This document shows, piece after piece, positions 33,901 through 45,259 of a stretch of DNA of 64,000 bases. The stretch's first letter is position 1; every line of letters starts with the position of its first letter. The notes under the pieces are model-generated. The model made no database searches, had not been told where the DNA came from, and was given only the letters and a program-made list of their open reading frames with translations. Position numbers and translations under genes: made by a program. This DNA is from Phaseolus vulgaris (lineage: Eukaryota > Streptophyta > Magnoliopsida > Fabales > Fabaceae): assembly GCF_000499845.2 (NCBI RefSeq), contig NC_023758.2:28980525-29044524 (forward strand), written 5' to 3'.

Positions 33901-36703
33901 ATAATCATAGGTGTAGTCATTGTTTATGACCCGAACTGATGTGTAAAACATGAATTGGATGACAATCAAGTTTTGTTTATTTCGAACAAACCCAACCTCA
34001 ATTAGTAGCGTGTGGGATTCAATTTTTAAGTTGAGCTAAGTAAATCACAACAAATATTTAGTCTTCAAAAAAAATTTATCGTAAAAAATAAAGTGTTTTT
34101 GAAAGTTTAGATAATACCTGTACTGAAAAATTGGTAAAGCTTTTGAACACTGCTATCTAATCTATTTTCGTCCCAACCAAAACCACCCAACCCAACACCA
34201 GAATCAACCAAATTGTACAAATTCGTGGGGGAGATATATATGACAGGTATGAATGAATAGCTGGATGCTTTTCTAACGGAAGTAATCAATTCTTCATTGA
34301 CATAAAGGGAAATGCCACTAACATCACAGGCTTCGGTGCTCTGTATTGTGAAAGACAAAGCATATATGCTTATTCGTTCATGAAGCCTGGGGCTGGTAAT
34401 GATTTTCTGACTCCATAGAACAATTACGGATAAGAAATCACCACTAAATTAAGCAAGTAGGAAACACGATTCAATAATCCAACTTCAAGTAAATGACACA
34501 AACACATGACCACAGTGTCGTGTTACCTAAAGAGTCATGCAAACTTTTCGCCCACTTGGACAAAACGACAACCTAAGCACCATCCCCACGTCACCTTAAA
34601 AGCTAAGACGAGATACACCATCCTTTCTTTAATCGTCATGGACCGTTCTTTTAAAATATTAATTAAAAATCATCACCGAATTTTTCGAATAAAAAATTTA
34701 ATCACTGAGTGTGTGTATATCATCCCATCACAATCTGCGATGTGTCTACAGTAATCAAAGAAAGGATCAAATTACCTTATCCAAGGAGTTCAAGTAATCA
34801 ACGGCTCTCTCTCTGTTCACCATGAAAGTGTGCTCGTCCATCTCGATGTTAGGGGAACCACTGTGAAATACAAAATTTGGCAATACCGTGTCATAAAGAC
34901 AAGGAAAACATAACAAAAATATAACGTGACAGAGATTTACAAGCCGCAAATAATATTCTGCATAATTGCTAGCTGTTTAAACTTAGCACTCACTTTCCCC
35001 ACCAAAGCTCATTTTCGGTAAGATCGTCCTTGACGACGCGCTTGTCCCTAGGAGAGCGACCTGTTTTGGCCCCTGAAAGTGTTGCCAATGCCCCCGTGGC
35101 AGTGATGAATGATCCTTTCTCATACTTGATCGCTTGCTCGTAAAGTTCTGCACCAAATAACCAAACCGCGTTGAATAAACTAAATACTATATATAGCTTC
35201 CAAGAATTAATTATCATGGAAACTTTAGTCAGGTAAATTTCTATTAAACAAGATATTCATGGGATTTTGTCACGTCTATTACATGAAGAGTGGGCTCAAC
35301 GTTCCTTTGATTAGGAAATTCTTCGATATTGTGTCGGCCACAAAAACATTGGACTTTTTAATTGATTAAATTAAATTAAATAAAAGTTGCCGGCAGTATT
35401 GGGAATAATTACTAATTGAATACAGATTAACCACAATTTTTTTATCTGGTACATATGACCTCACAATTTCACTAATCGACTTTGATATAATTTTATTAAA
35501 ACTTAAATATCTAAATAACGAAAAAAAAATGAATATGCCATAAAACGCTACGCTTGACTAGTTCAAATACGTGATCAGAAGGTGTTGTTCTAATTTGAAC
35601 TTATTTTTTCGTACACCGCAGGTACAAAATTGACGATAATGAATGATATTAATTAAACTTGACAATTGAAAAGAGGAGCACGACTAAGTTGGATGTAACT
35701 AACATATGGCCGTAATGATAATGTCAAAAGGAGAAAAATCACATAATCGTAGAAAGCATCATTATGAAGGTTCAGAACATGAAGTACCAGCAGGGGAGAG
35801 ATTGTAGAGGACATGAGTAAATTTCAAAGCACTGTCGCTGACAGCAATGGTGGGAGCGACATGATGGTGCACGTGAGCAACCTGTGTCTCTGATTTCCTA
35901 GCTGGGTCTCCCTTCACCAGTTGCGGTCCTGTTTCTCTGGTCAGTGACGCCAGGGATGCACTGTTTCACCAAGAGATCCAAAACATCATTCACAATTTTC
36001 ATTTTCATTTCCCAATATATTATTAATAATACTCATACAATAATAAAAATGAAGTTCTTGCATCAGCACTTAGATCGGGTCCCACTCCAACAAAGTCAAC
36101 CAAATATATCATCAAACTCTTGCTCACCGTCTGATTCGCCTTACTTTCTTAGTCAAGGCGTTAATTTACACGTGGATCACCGGGTTCCACAATATTTTTT
36201 GAGTTTCACTTAAATAATTTATTAAAGTAATACTCTAATTTTTAATTTTTTAATTTAAAAATACTTAGTAGGAATTACACGTAACAATCGAGGTGTCAGA
36301 TGGATATGAAAAATAGAAAAACAGGCACAATTTTATTAAGTGTCCTTTTTTTTTGTTTCGTCTTTCCGATTTTCCGAGACCATAAACGTTGTAAATGTGG
36401 AAAAGAAAAATATTATATATACCTGATGGACTGGAGTTGCTGCTTATGACGATCTTCCTCCGAAATGGTGGCGAACGGAGTCTGAAACCCCGTAACGGGT
36501 GTGGTGGGTGCAGACCTCTTCTTCTGCAGATAGTGAAGCTCGTGAATAGTCTGCGCCTTCACGGTGGGAACGCTGTCGTCGTGACAAATCCCATTATGCT
36601 TCTTGTGCGTCTGAATCTTGGCCAGTCCGTTGGTAGCGGTTCCGTTACCGTTGGTAACGATTCCGTTACCGTTGGCAACGCTGCCATTCCCGTTGGATGT
36701 CAT
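30918..36703 (-). CDS. PCK1: Phosphoenolpyruvate carboxykinase (ATP)
   Basis: Converts oxaloacetate and ATP to phosphoenolpyruvate, CO2 and ADP in the cytosol; in plants it serves gluconeogenesis from lipid and amino acids. Twelve exons: 36423-36703, 35788-35960, 34994-35147, 34776-34860, 33402-33502, 32845-33143, 32449-32622, 32291-32356, 31675-31853, 31407-31576, 31151-31319, 30918-31064. They total 1998 nt (665 aa plus stop), near the usual plant length, with all phases closing. The N-terminal ~95 residues are a plant-type extension with NGNG repeats and a basic-serine site (KKRSAP) of the kind phosphorylated in plant PEPCKs. Catalytic landmarks: GRSPRDKR, the PEPCK signature ending [11 protein letters not shown], the P-loop GLSGTGKT split by an intron, the metal-binding LIGDDEHCW, and WNAIRFGT. 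The start follows a non-AUG leader. Unusual but minor: WWGN where I expect WWGK, and WSAG where I expect WSGG. Confidence 0.97.
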
Positions 36704-37020
36704 CTCAGTCGTTTCTCTCTGACAAAATGAATGAAAATAAGGAATAAGATAAAAATAATGCACAGTAAAGTTTGAGACAGACATGCATGTAGATGAAAGA
36801 TGAAAGATGATGAAAGTAAAGGAACATTGAATAATAAGGTGTGAAGGAGGGAAGAATTAGAGAAAGAAAATTGTACCAGAGATTTGGAGGTTGGTGGTGC
36901 GTAAACGAGGAAAGCTAGAACAGACAAAGGACAAGAAAAAAGGGAAAATGGTTGAAGAAAAAGAACATAGGAAATGCAACGTTATGTTGTGAGGGTTAAG
37001 GCAGAAGTACTTGATAATGG
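36704..37020 (-). other. PEPCK 5' UTR
   Basis: Between the start codon and the predicted transcription start, which is placed ~30 bp after the TATA box. Rich in A/G on the minus-strand complement, with no other coding signal. Confidence 0.45.
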
Positions 37021-37049
37021 GATGGAAATTTACAAGGTTGAGTTGTGCG

Positions 37050-37056
37050 TTTTATA
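37050..37056 (-). promoter_or_regulatory. TATA box of PEPCK
   Basis: Minus strand reads CCTATAAAACGC, a strong TATA element about 350 bp upstream of the ATG. No competing TATA is seen between it and the start codon. Confidence 0.6.
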
Positions 37057-37095
37057 GGCTTCATTGCCACCCTATCTTGACTAGACTTGAGTAAG

Positions 37096-37160
37096 TAACC
37101 GTGGTTGAGGATAACCATGGTTAGATCCTATCCCAAGCCACGCCACGCCACGCCACACCG
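37096..37160. promoter_or_regulatory. Repeat cluster in PEPCK proximal promoter
   Basis: AACCGTGGTT (37097-37106) and AACCATGGTT (37113-37122) are near-identical and near-palindromic, 16 bp apart. They are followed by four ACGCC/CACGCC units (37139-37158). The cluster lies 40-110 bp upstream of the TATA box. A regulatory role is inferred from position only. Confidence 0.35.
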
Positions 37161-38660
37161 GTCAAGTGAGGAAAAGAGAAAATTTCTGAATCTAATTATG
37201 GGTTGGGAATAGGAGTGAGGTATTGGGTGATAGCTATCCTCTGCTCCTCTTATCCACGCTACCCAACACTCATCCTCTTCTCTCATTAAACACCTTTTTT
37301 TTTTAAATCATTTTTAATTTCCTTAAAAAAAAACTAATTAAGTGTGTCAGTCAATACAAATAATCAATTAGTTACTTAATGAATAATGTTTTTTATAATT
37401 TTTTATTATGTATAATATATTACATTTGTTCTGTATTAAGATGCGATTACCACAATAATTGTTGTATTGGAAAATGAAATAAAAAATGGACAGTTGCATG
37501 AGGTGTTTAAATATGGGATAGTTTGCGGACAACTTCATCTAAATCTGATGTGGCGCTACGTTTCCGCAATTGCTACCTACCATGACTAGGTTAACCAGGA
37601 TGGGCATGCATGATTCCTATCGATCGTATGCGAAAATCATGTACGTCTTTTTAATACCTATTTACATATAGCTTAATTATTTATATTTATAATACCCAAT
37701 TCTCAAAATATATGTAGTATTCACACATTCTTACAAAATATATATAAATAATTTTATAACTCCTAATCCTTACCATTAATTTATTTGTAATTTAATAGTT
37801 CTAAAAAATAACTTATCTTAACCATTAGAGTAAATGATGACATAACGAATTATTTTTCTTGAAATTACTCTTAGAGTCAATTTTTCTCTCATCTCTCTAT
37901 ATTTAATTAATGAAAGTTAATATAATAAATAATGAATGTGTAATATTATTATATAAATAATTTAAGAGAATTAATGTAAGGATAAAAAAATGAAAAATAT
38001 GAAGAGGAATTTGATAAATGTCAAGAATGTAAATACAGTTTACTCTAATTTATTATTTTTTAACTCTCTAATAAACTTACTTGCCTCCAATTTCATGCAA
38101 ATGTTTTTATTTGGTTTAAAGACTACTGTCAATATCAAAATTTGTGTGAAAACTTTTAAAGTAGACTAGTATGATCCAATATCATAAATGTGATAGTATA
38201 TTAAAGAATTCGCCTTATGGTAAAAATAATATTTTTTTGCTATAAGAAGTAAAAGTGAAAAATAAGTCTAAAACTGGTCAATGTTTGTAACCTTGAAAAC
38301 ATAAAAAAATTTATGGCCATATAGCATTGATGCTATTTAATGTTTTTGTTTTGATAGAATATCAACGTGGGTCTGAAATTCTATATTGCAAGTAATTTTA
38401 AATAATTCTATACTGTATAATAACTTTCAAATAAAATAATATGTGTTTTAATTTTTTTGTGAACTTTTGAACTTCTATAAGGATTGTACTATATGACCAT
38501 TAGTGTTGATCAGTGTTGTTCTTCTAAAGTACGAACACTAATGCCATTTATGTGATTATCTGAACTTATAAAATTCTTAATTAATTTAGTTTTGTTAATA
38601 AATATTTAAAGTCTTTCATTTGATTCAATAAATATTTATAAGTGTATGTGATACTTAATG
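37161..38660. other. Intergenic AT-rich DNA upstream of PEPCK
   Basis: Distal promoter and spacer. No gene or structured repeat identified. Confidence 0.5.
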
Positions 38661-38822
38661 TATGACAGAGAACTATTATAGTTAATTATTAAAAAATTTA
38701 AATAAATAGTTGGAACGTTATGTTATATATTGATTTCGTTTATGTATGACAGAGAACTATTATAGTTAATTATTAAAAAATTTAAATAAATAGTTGGAAC
38801 GTTATATTATATATTGATTTCC
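38661..38822. repeat. 84-bp tandem duplication
   Basis: TATGACAGAGAACTATTATA... starts at 38661 and again at 38745. The two copies differ at only one or two positions (GTTATGTTATA versus GTTATATTATA). Confidence 0.9.
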
Positions 38823-41800
38823 TAAGGTTAAATTAAACTTAAAATTTAGTTATTAATATAATATTAGAATTATTTAAAATTTATATATTAAATATAAGAA
38901 TTTTTCATAATATATAAATATATACCAATTTATTTCTTAATATTAATTATGGAATTAGTTATTAGTCATGGAATTAGTTATGGATCATTATTGCATGATT
39001 GAATTAGCCAAAGTCAAACTTTCAAGTTGTTTCTTCATTTCTCGTGTTTTTTTTATTCTAATATACGAAACTAAATCTTAATTTTTATACCAAGTTCATT
39101 ACAGGGATTCGGTAAGTGTTTGTATTTTACAGGATTAAAAATGTCACAAAATTAAGAATATAATCTCCAAAAACAAGGAAATTTCAATGCCACTTATTAT
39201 AAATCTAAAATCTAACATCCATATAAAGAGTGATAATTAACCCAAAGAAAAACATTAACTAACCAAAATTTGCTCGGGAATTGAAAATTGGCTATGGATA
39301 AAGAGGGAGTGTTTTGTCTTGTATCAAATTCTCCAGAATTATATTAAAATATCAATAAAGATGTTTTTAAATAATTGTTATATTTGGTTTTATACTAATG
39401 ATCTGATTGTTCGTTTATAATTATTTTAAAATTAAATTTAGAAAAAAAGTAATTTTATTCCTGTTTTTCCGAAACGGTGACCTTCGCCCCTCGTCCTTTG
39501 TTCTACCAAAATGAGGTAACACAGCAAGCTGACAGAATCTACCTTTTCCAGAATTCAACCATCGTTTTTTGTCCATATATTCTGTCTTCGGCGTTTTGCT
39601 AAGATTCTCAATAGAGTTAAAGTAAAAATATATTTCAAGTTATTCCATGGAAGATGTTATTTTCAGTCATTTTTTAATCTTTTGTTTGGATAAGAGTGAT
39701 GTCGAAAAAATAAAAGAGAAAGTGATTCAAAAGTAAAGTTGTTTAGGTCTATGGAAGAAAAGTTAACGGATTTAAGTCGAAGGTGGTATGAAAGATTTTA
39801 GCATATTAGATTGATGTTAAGAAAAAAATTGTATTGTAATATAATTAATAAAGATTAGTAATATGTTTTTTAATTATTTTTTTAATGATATATGTAAATT
39901 GTATTTAAATAATGATTCATTAATAAGAAATCGAGATTTTTGCTTCATTATTTATTTACTTTATTAAATTTGTTTTTTTCTTATTTAAAAGTTTAATGAA
40001 GTTTGGATGAAATATAGACATATCACATTTTTAAAAGTTGGAAACATAATTGAGTATTTATTAATAATACGATTAAATAAATAAATAATGACATTAAAAA
40101 GATGATGAAATATAAAAATATCAAATTTATCTTATTACTAATGAATATAAATACTAAAAGAAAAATTGTAAAATTATTCACATTAGTTAGATAGATTGGT
40201 AAACATTTGACTCTTGAGTATAAAGTGTAATCATATTAATTTTTGAAACTGATAAAACTAAAAAAATATTGCTATAATACAAACAAATCTCTAAACTTAA
40301 TTACAGATTTTTAATCATATAAATATTATTATTATTAAGCCATCTAATTTTTTAAATTATAGAATAAAATAACTAAAATTTTAACTTTAAAAAAATAGTT
40401 TTTTTTTTTAAAGTTAATGTAATAAATGGCAAAACACGTGTGTTTATCAGTCTAGCAAAAAATCAAAGCAAAATGATAATCATATCTCTTTCTTAGAGTG
40501 AGGCATATAACTGATTATGGTTGAGTGCATAACAATAGAATCACACATCACAATATTGCCTAAATTAGGTGTATTATGCGGGCAAAGAGTAAATTGTCCA
40601 AATATATTTACATTATTAATTATTTTAAAATTTTATTTATGCTAAAAAAATTATCTCTTTCTTGTCTAGACTTTAATTTTTTTTAGTATTGAAAATTTTA
40701 TATTTATCTTAAATCTCAATTATTTACACTCTTTGATTGACTTTTTTTTAAGTTTAGTCTTTATTTTATTTTCTTGTTTAGTTAAATGAATCCTACATAC
40801 ATTTTTGTATAACTTTAAATCTAAATAACTAAAATTAAAGATAAAATGTGCTCTAGATGAGTCTAGTCTCTAAATAAATAAAAAAACTTTATTAATATTT
40901 TTATTGTTATTATTTCAGAAAATATAATCCACAAATGGATCACAAGACCAAGTTTTTTTTACCACTCGAACTTACGTATGATTGAACTTAAATTTTGACA
41001 ATAAATTAAATATACACCATTTTAACTTAGTCCAACCATGAATTAATATGAATCTAATTCACAACAAATCTTAAAATATGTTACAAATAATCGAACGTGT
41101 TAAGAAGAATACTAACACCGTGAAACGATTATTTAATATACTTGTTGGAACTAGTTCTAAAATTATACATAAAATTACAAACATACTATATATGTTGCAC
41201 ATTATAATTATCTGTTGAATCCTAAAGTTCTCAAAAACATGTTATATAAACAAAACTCATAATAGAATCTAAGTATCATATTAATAAGAATCATGTCTAT
41301 CTATTCAGGTATTAAATACAATATTCGCAATATATATACATAAATACATAAAATTTAAATATAATATTATATCATCATTATGTTCATATTATTATGTGAA
41401 AAAATATAATGATTCACATCTAAACATACATTATATAATAATTAAAGTATCTATTCATGTAAGTTCTCATTAATTTTTTAACACTTATGTAAATTTGTGA
41501 TTCCCACACAAGGGTTTATACCACCTTATGTATCTCTATACCACCTGTCAAGGGCCATGCAAATCATCCATCCTGGCTAAATCTTAAATACTAGGAATTA
41601 ACGTCCACAAAATACTACTCGAAAATGACAAATGTCATATATCTCAACATTAATCATATATCTATTTAGAACATAGATAATCAATCTCACATTGTATGCA
41701 TCATATCATTCGAAGGAAACATGCATAAAGGTATATAATATACACGACACAATTATCATTCCAACAAATTGTTACTTGATTGAGATCCTAATGCTTGGAC

Positions 41801-42049
41801 AACTTCCTCAATATGAGAAGACATATTCCAGTTCTCTCGAGCTTCATTGTCTATTTGAGCAAAATACAATTTAAGAGCAACACCCTTTTAGGGTTCCTCC
41901 TCGCTTTAACGACCATCTTATTGTTTGAGTGTTCATCGATTGAGTGTTATGGTTAACGATTGAGAGATCACCACCCTGTAGGTGAAATTCAACAAGTTTC
42001 AAATAATTCCTCTACCACTTTAGGACACTCAAGCGTCCAACCAGAGCTT
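38823..42049. other. Intergenic AT-rich DNA
   Basis: No gene found. Contains scattered A/T microsatellites and a CACGTG core near 40434. Confidence 0.5.
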
Positions 42050-42420
42050 AAGCACCTAGACCACATGTCTCATGTTGTTCACTGAGGAATTTTATTACCC
42101 GTAACCTCATCTGCTCCTGTGTAAAACACGATCATCACAGATAAAGAAACAAACACAAACAAAGAACAGGGTAAGCTAGCTATGTAAATATTTCTATATA
42201 ATTTAAATTTTAAATTAATAAATACAATTCATCAAGTCTCATACAATTTTTCAAACCAACAAGTGTCTATTAAAATTCACAATCCATCTTTTACATGTCA
42301 AGTTTCTATTAACTTAGAACACATAAATACTTATTTTACTTTTAAAAGACTCGTGTATTGAAATTAGCTTTCTAATACCTAGACTTACTGCACACGTTAT
42401 AAAATTCACATATCTACTTT
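42050..42420 (-). mobile_element. Fragment of the 50.6-kb LTR family
   Basis: The reverse complement is collinear with 51760-52090 of the solo LTR. Shared words include CACGATCATCACAGATAAAG, GTAAGCTAGCTAT, TCTATATAATTTAAATTT and GACTCGTGTATTGAAATTAG. Both flanking ends are lost. Confidence 0.75.
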
Positions 42421-43983
42421 TAAAACTGTATTGATAATTTCTTCTGATTGAGATTTATTTTTTGTTCTGAGTCACTCATTTGATAATGTAAACATTGTTC
42501 TGAATGAATAATTTTAGTAATGAGTGTGTCAAATACACTAATAAAAGAAAATTAATTAATAATCTTTACTTAAAAATACCGTAAAGTTCATTAAAAATAG
42601 TTTTACAATTTTATTTAAATGTCAACGAAATTCTTTTTAATTTTGTAATCAAAATTGGGAAATCACGTGAAATGCATCACAAAAGTCTATTAGTAATCTT
42701 GTTGGTGATAAGAATAATATCACACTTTTAATATGAGAATACATGCAATGTTTAGTTATGATCTCAATGAGTGGTTAATATGATAATATTTAAATATTTT
42801 GATTGATTTAAAATGTTGAATTAATTAGTCCGTACACAAAATCATAGCTGGGAATGATAAAACTATTTATAATAATAGTTGATTAAATTAGGAAAAGTGA
42901 GTTATGAGTTATTATATAAGATGAAAAAGGGTAAAAGAGAGGGATAAGATAATAAAGTGTTAAGTGGAGATTCGGTAATTTGGGATGGCACTTTTAGGAG
43001 CAGCTTGAAACTGGGGGAGGGAATATGTGGTAGAGGTTGTCTTCTCAACTGCTCTGCTCTGCTCTGCACTTTCTTTCATTGGTTTTGCATTTCACCATTC
43101 CCATGACGACGTTGACCACTGACATCAACACCTTACATACACATCACAACAATTTGTTCCATTTAGGGTAGGTTATATTTATTCAAAACTTCAAAACTTT
43201 TTCATAATTTATTCATTATCAAAACTTGTTCAATAAGATAAGGTTAAAGTCTCTAACTTTTCCTTCACACTCTCTTTCAAAAGTTAGAATTACGTGAACT
43301 CTTATCTAAGTTAAAATTATGTGAAGTCTGTTTTTTTTTTTTATGAACAGAAATAATCAAATTATGTATTATAAAATAAATTAGAATAAAAGAGAAAAAA
43401 AAAGAAAGGTAGAGAATGTAAGAAGAATTTTTATTTACTTTTTTATTTTTATTGTGTGAATATATAAAAGTTGTACACTCTAATTAAAAAGACAAAAATA
43501 TAAAATAAATTATATATATAAATAGAAACAACTAATAATTATAAAATAAAATTAATATGTAAATTCTTGATTTTTAGTCATGAACTAAGCAAAATTATGT
43601 CAAATCTATTTCTTTTTTAATGAAATAAGTATGATCAAAGTTTATTTTATCCCAAATAAGTCCTCTTTCTTTTCAAGTTTTTACTGTATAAAATGTTAAT
43701 GTTAACATTTACCTAACTATTAATAGATAACTTATATTTTTTCTGGTGTTTGAATGGGTTTGACTATAAGTAAATTTGTTTTCATAATTTATATAGATTT
43801 AATTAAGTTTTTATTATATAGAATATTAAAATATTTTTTTTAATTAAAAATAATGTGAACAACATAGATTTAAGTTTTATATCAGGCTATTGATACTTTC
43901 TCTCAGCATTGAATATTTCTTTTCTTTGGTTTATTTTATCAATAATAAGAAGAAAAATAAAATAGATGAAAATATAAAGAAGT

Positions 43984-44021
<38 letters not shown>

Positions 44022-44461
44022 GTGTACAAAATCACTATTTTATTATTTTTGTCTTTATCCTAATAAATATATCTATGTAATTTCAATTATCTTCATACCG
44101 GATATAACTTAGGGTTGAACTGTAATAAAAGTAAATAAATTGAATTTGTATGAAATACAAGACTGCCTTTTGCCAATTGCTATATTGTTTAATTATTATT
44201 GTTAGAAGTCACCTATCTGCAAGACATGTTTTTTATCATTACCCTTTTATCTTATATTTCAAAATTAATTATATGCTTTTTTTAATTTTATTTTTATATG
44301 CATTTTCATTTTTTATTTTATTTTTTTATTTCTTTAAAAAGAAGTAAAAAATTACTATTGTTTACTAGTAACTCACGTTGGTTATATTCTAGTCAAAATA
44401 TTAATAATTTGATACAATAAAAAAAGAAAAACTAAAATAATAAAGATAAAATAGTAAAAAG
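42421..44461. other. Intergenic AT-rich DNA with (AT)n
   Basis: An (AT)n run lies at about 43988-44018. A C/T-rich patch with repeated CTGCT units (43045-43070) stands out slightly, but no gene is evident. Confidence 0.5.
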
Positions 44462-44910
44462 TGTAAGGATTTAAAAAATAACCTTAGAGTAAAAGTAGTA
44501 TATTTTAAATGACACCTAAATACTTTATTATTAAAATGAAAAAAAAGTATGTAAATAGAAAATTCAGTTATTTAAGTTTCATTTTAAAATAATCATCGTC
44601 TCTTTATACATTTTCTCTTTCCTTTCTCTACATTCTCTTTAAGATTCTGACTTCCTCGCTCATGATCATCATCAGATGAATGATCGGAGTCGGTCATTGG
44701 ATTCTTGACAACAAACTCTACTATTAAAATCTCAGACAGAATAAGTTCCTTTTTTTCCCTTTTGTCTTTGAATTAGTTTTGAAACTATTAATCTTAGCTT
44801 CAATATAGACATTGCATGTGAGGTTTCTAACTTCAGTATTAGTCATTATTGGCTCAGAGTTTTGTGATTGAGAATTAAAAGTGTTTGTGATATAAATGAG
44901 TTGAATTGTA
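44462..44910 (+). mobile_element. 5' part of a second copy of the 50.6-kb LTR family
   Basis: Starts TGTAAGGAT, as the solo LTR does, and follows it for about 450 bp: ATAACCTTAGAGTA, TATATTTTAAATGA, AATAGAAAATTCAGTTATT, CATTTTAAAATAA. Similarity then fades toward a (TA)n run at 44989-45018. Confidence 0.75.
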
Positions 44911-44983
44911 TTTTATGATATAGTTAAAGTTAAGAAATTTTGAGTATTGTTTTTTGATTTTCAATGAATTTGATATAGAAATG

Positions 44984-44988
<5 letters not shown>

Positions 44989-45018
<30 letters not shown>
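44989..45018. repeat. (TA)n microsatellite
   Basis: About 15 TA units next to the truncated LTR copy. Confidence 0.85.
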
Positions 45019-45022
<4 letters not shown>

Positions 45023-45259
45023 ATTGATAGAGTAACTATCCAACTTTGACGGAATTGTCAATTTGGATTTTATATGTTTCATGGATTTGGGTTGAAAATA
45101 TGAAATTTGGCAGATTTAAGCAGTCTTAATCTGCAAGTCTTGCTCAAGCGAGAAGATTCTCGCTCAAGCTAGTCTAAGACTATTGTGATCTGATATACAT
45201 GATGATACTGAATGTTGGCAAAGATTATATCATCACAATTTTAAGTGGTGTGGTGCGGT

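Noticed and set aside
41480..41580. Possible extension of the LTR fragment at 42050 toward lower coordinates
   Set aside because: Word similarity (CACCTGTCA...CATGCA) is not in collinear order with the solo LTR, so it is treated as chance.
43045..43140. CTGCT-rich patch resembling a leader or promoter
   Set aside because: No reading frame, splice sites or TATA arrangement on either strand support a gene.
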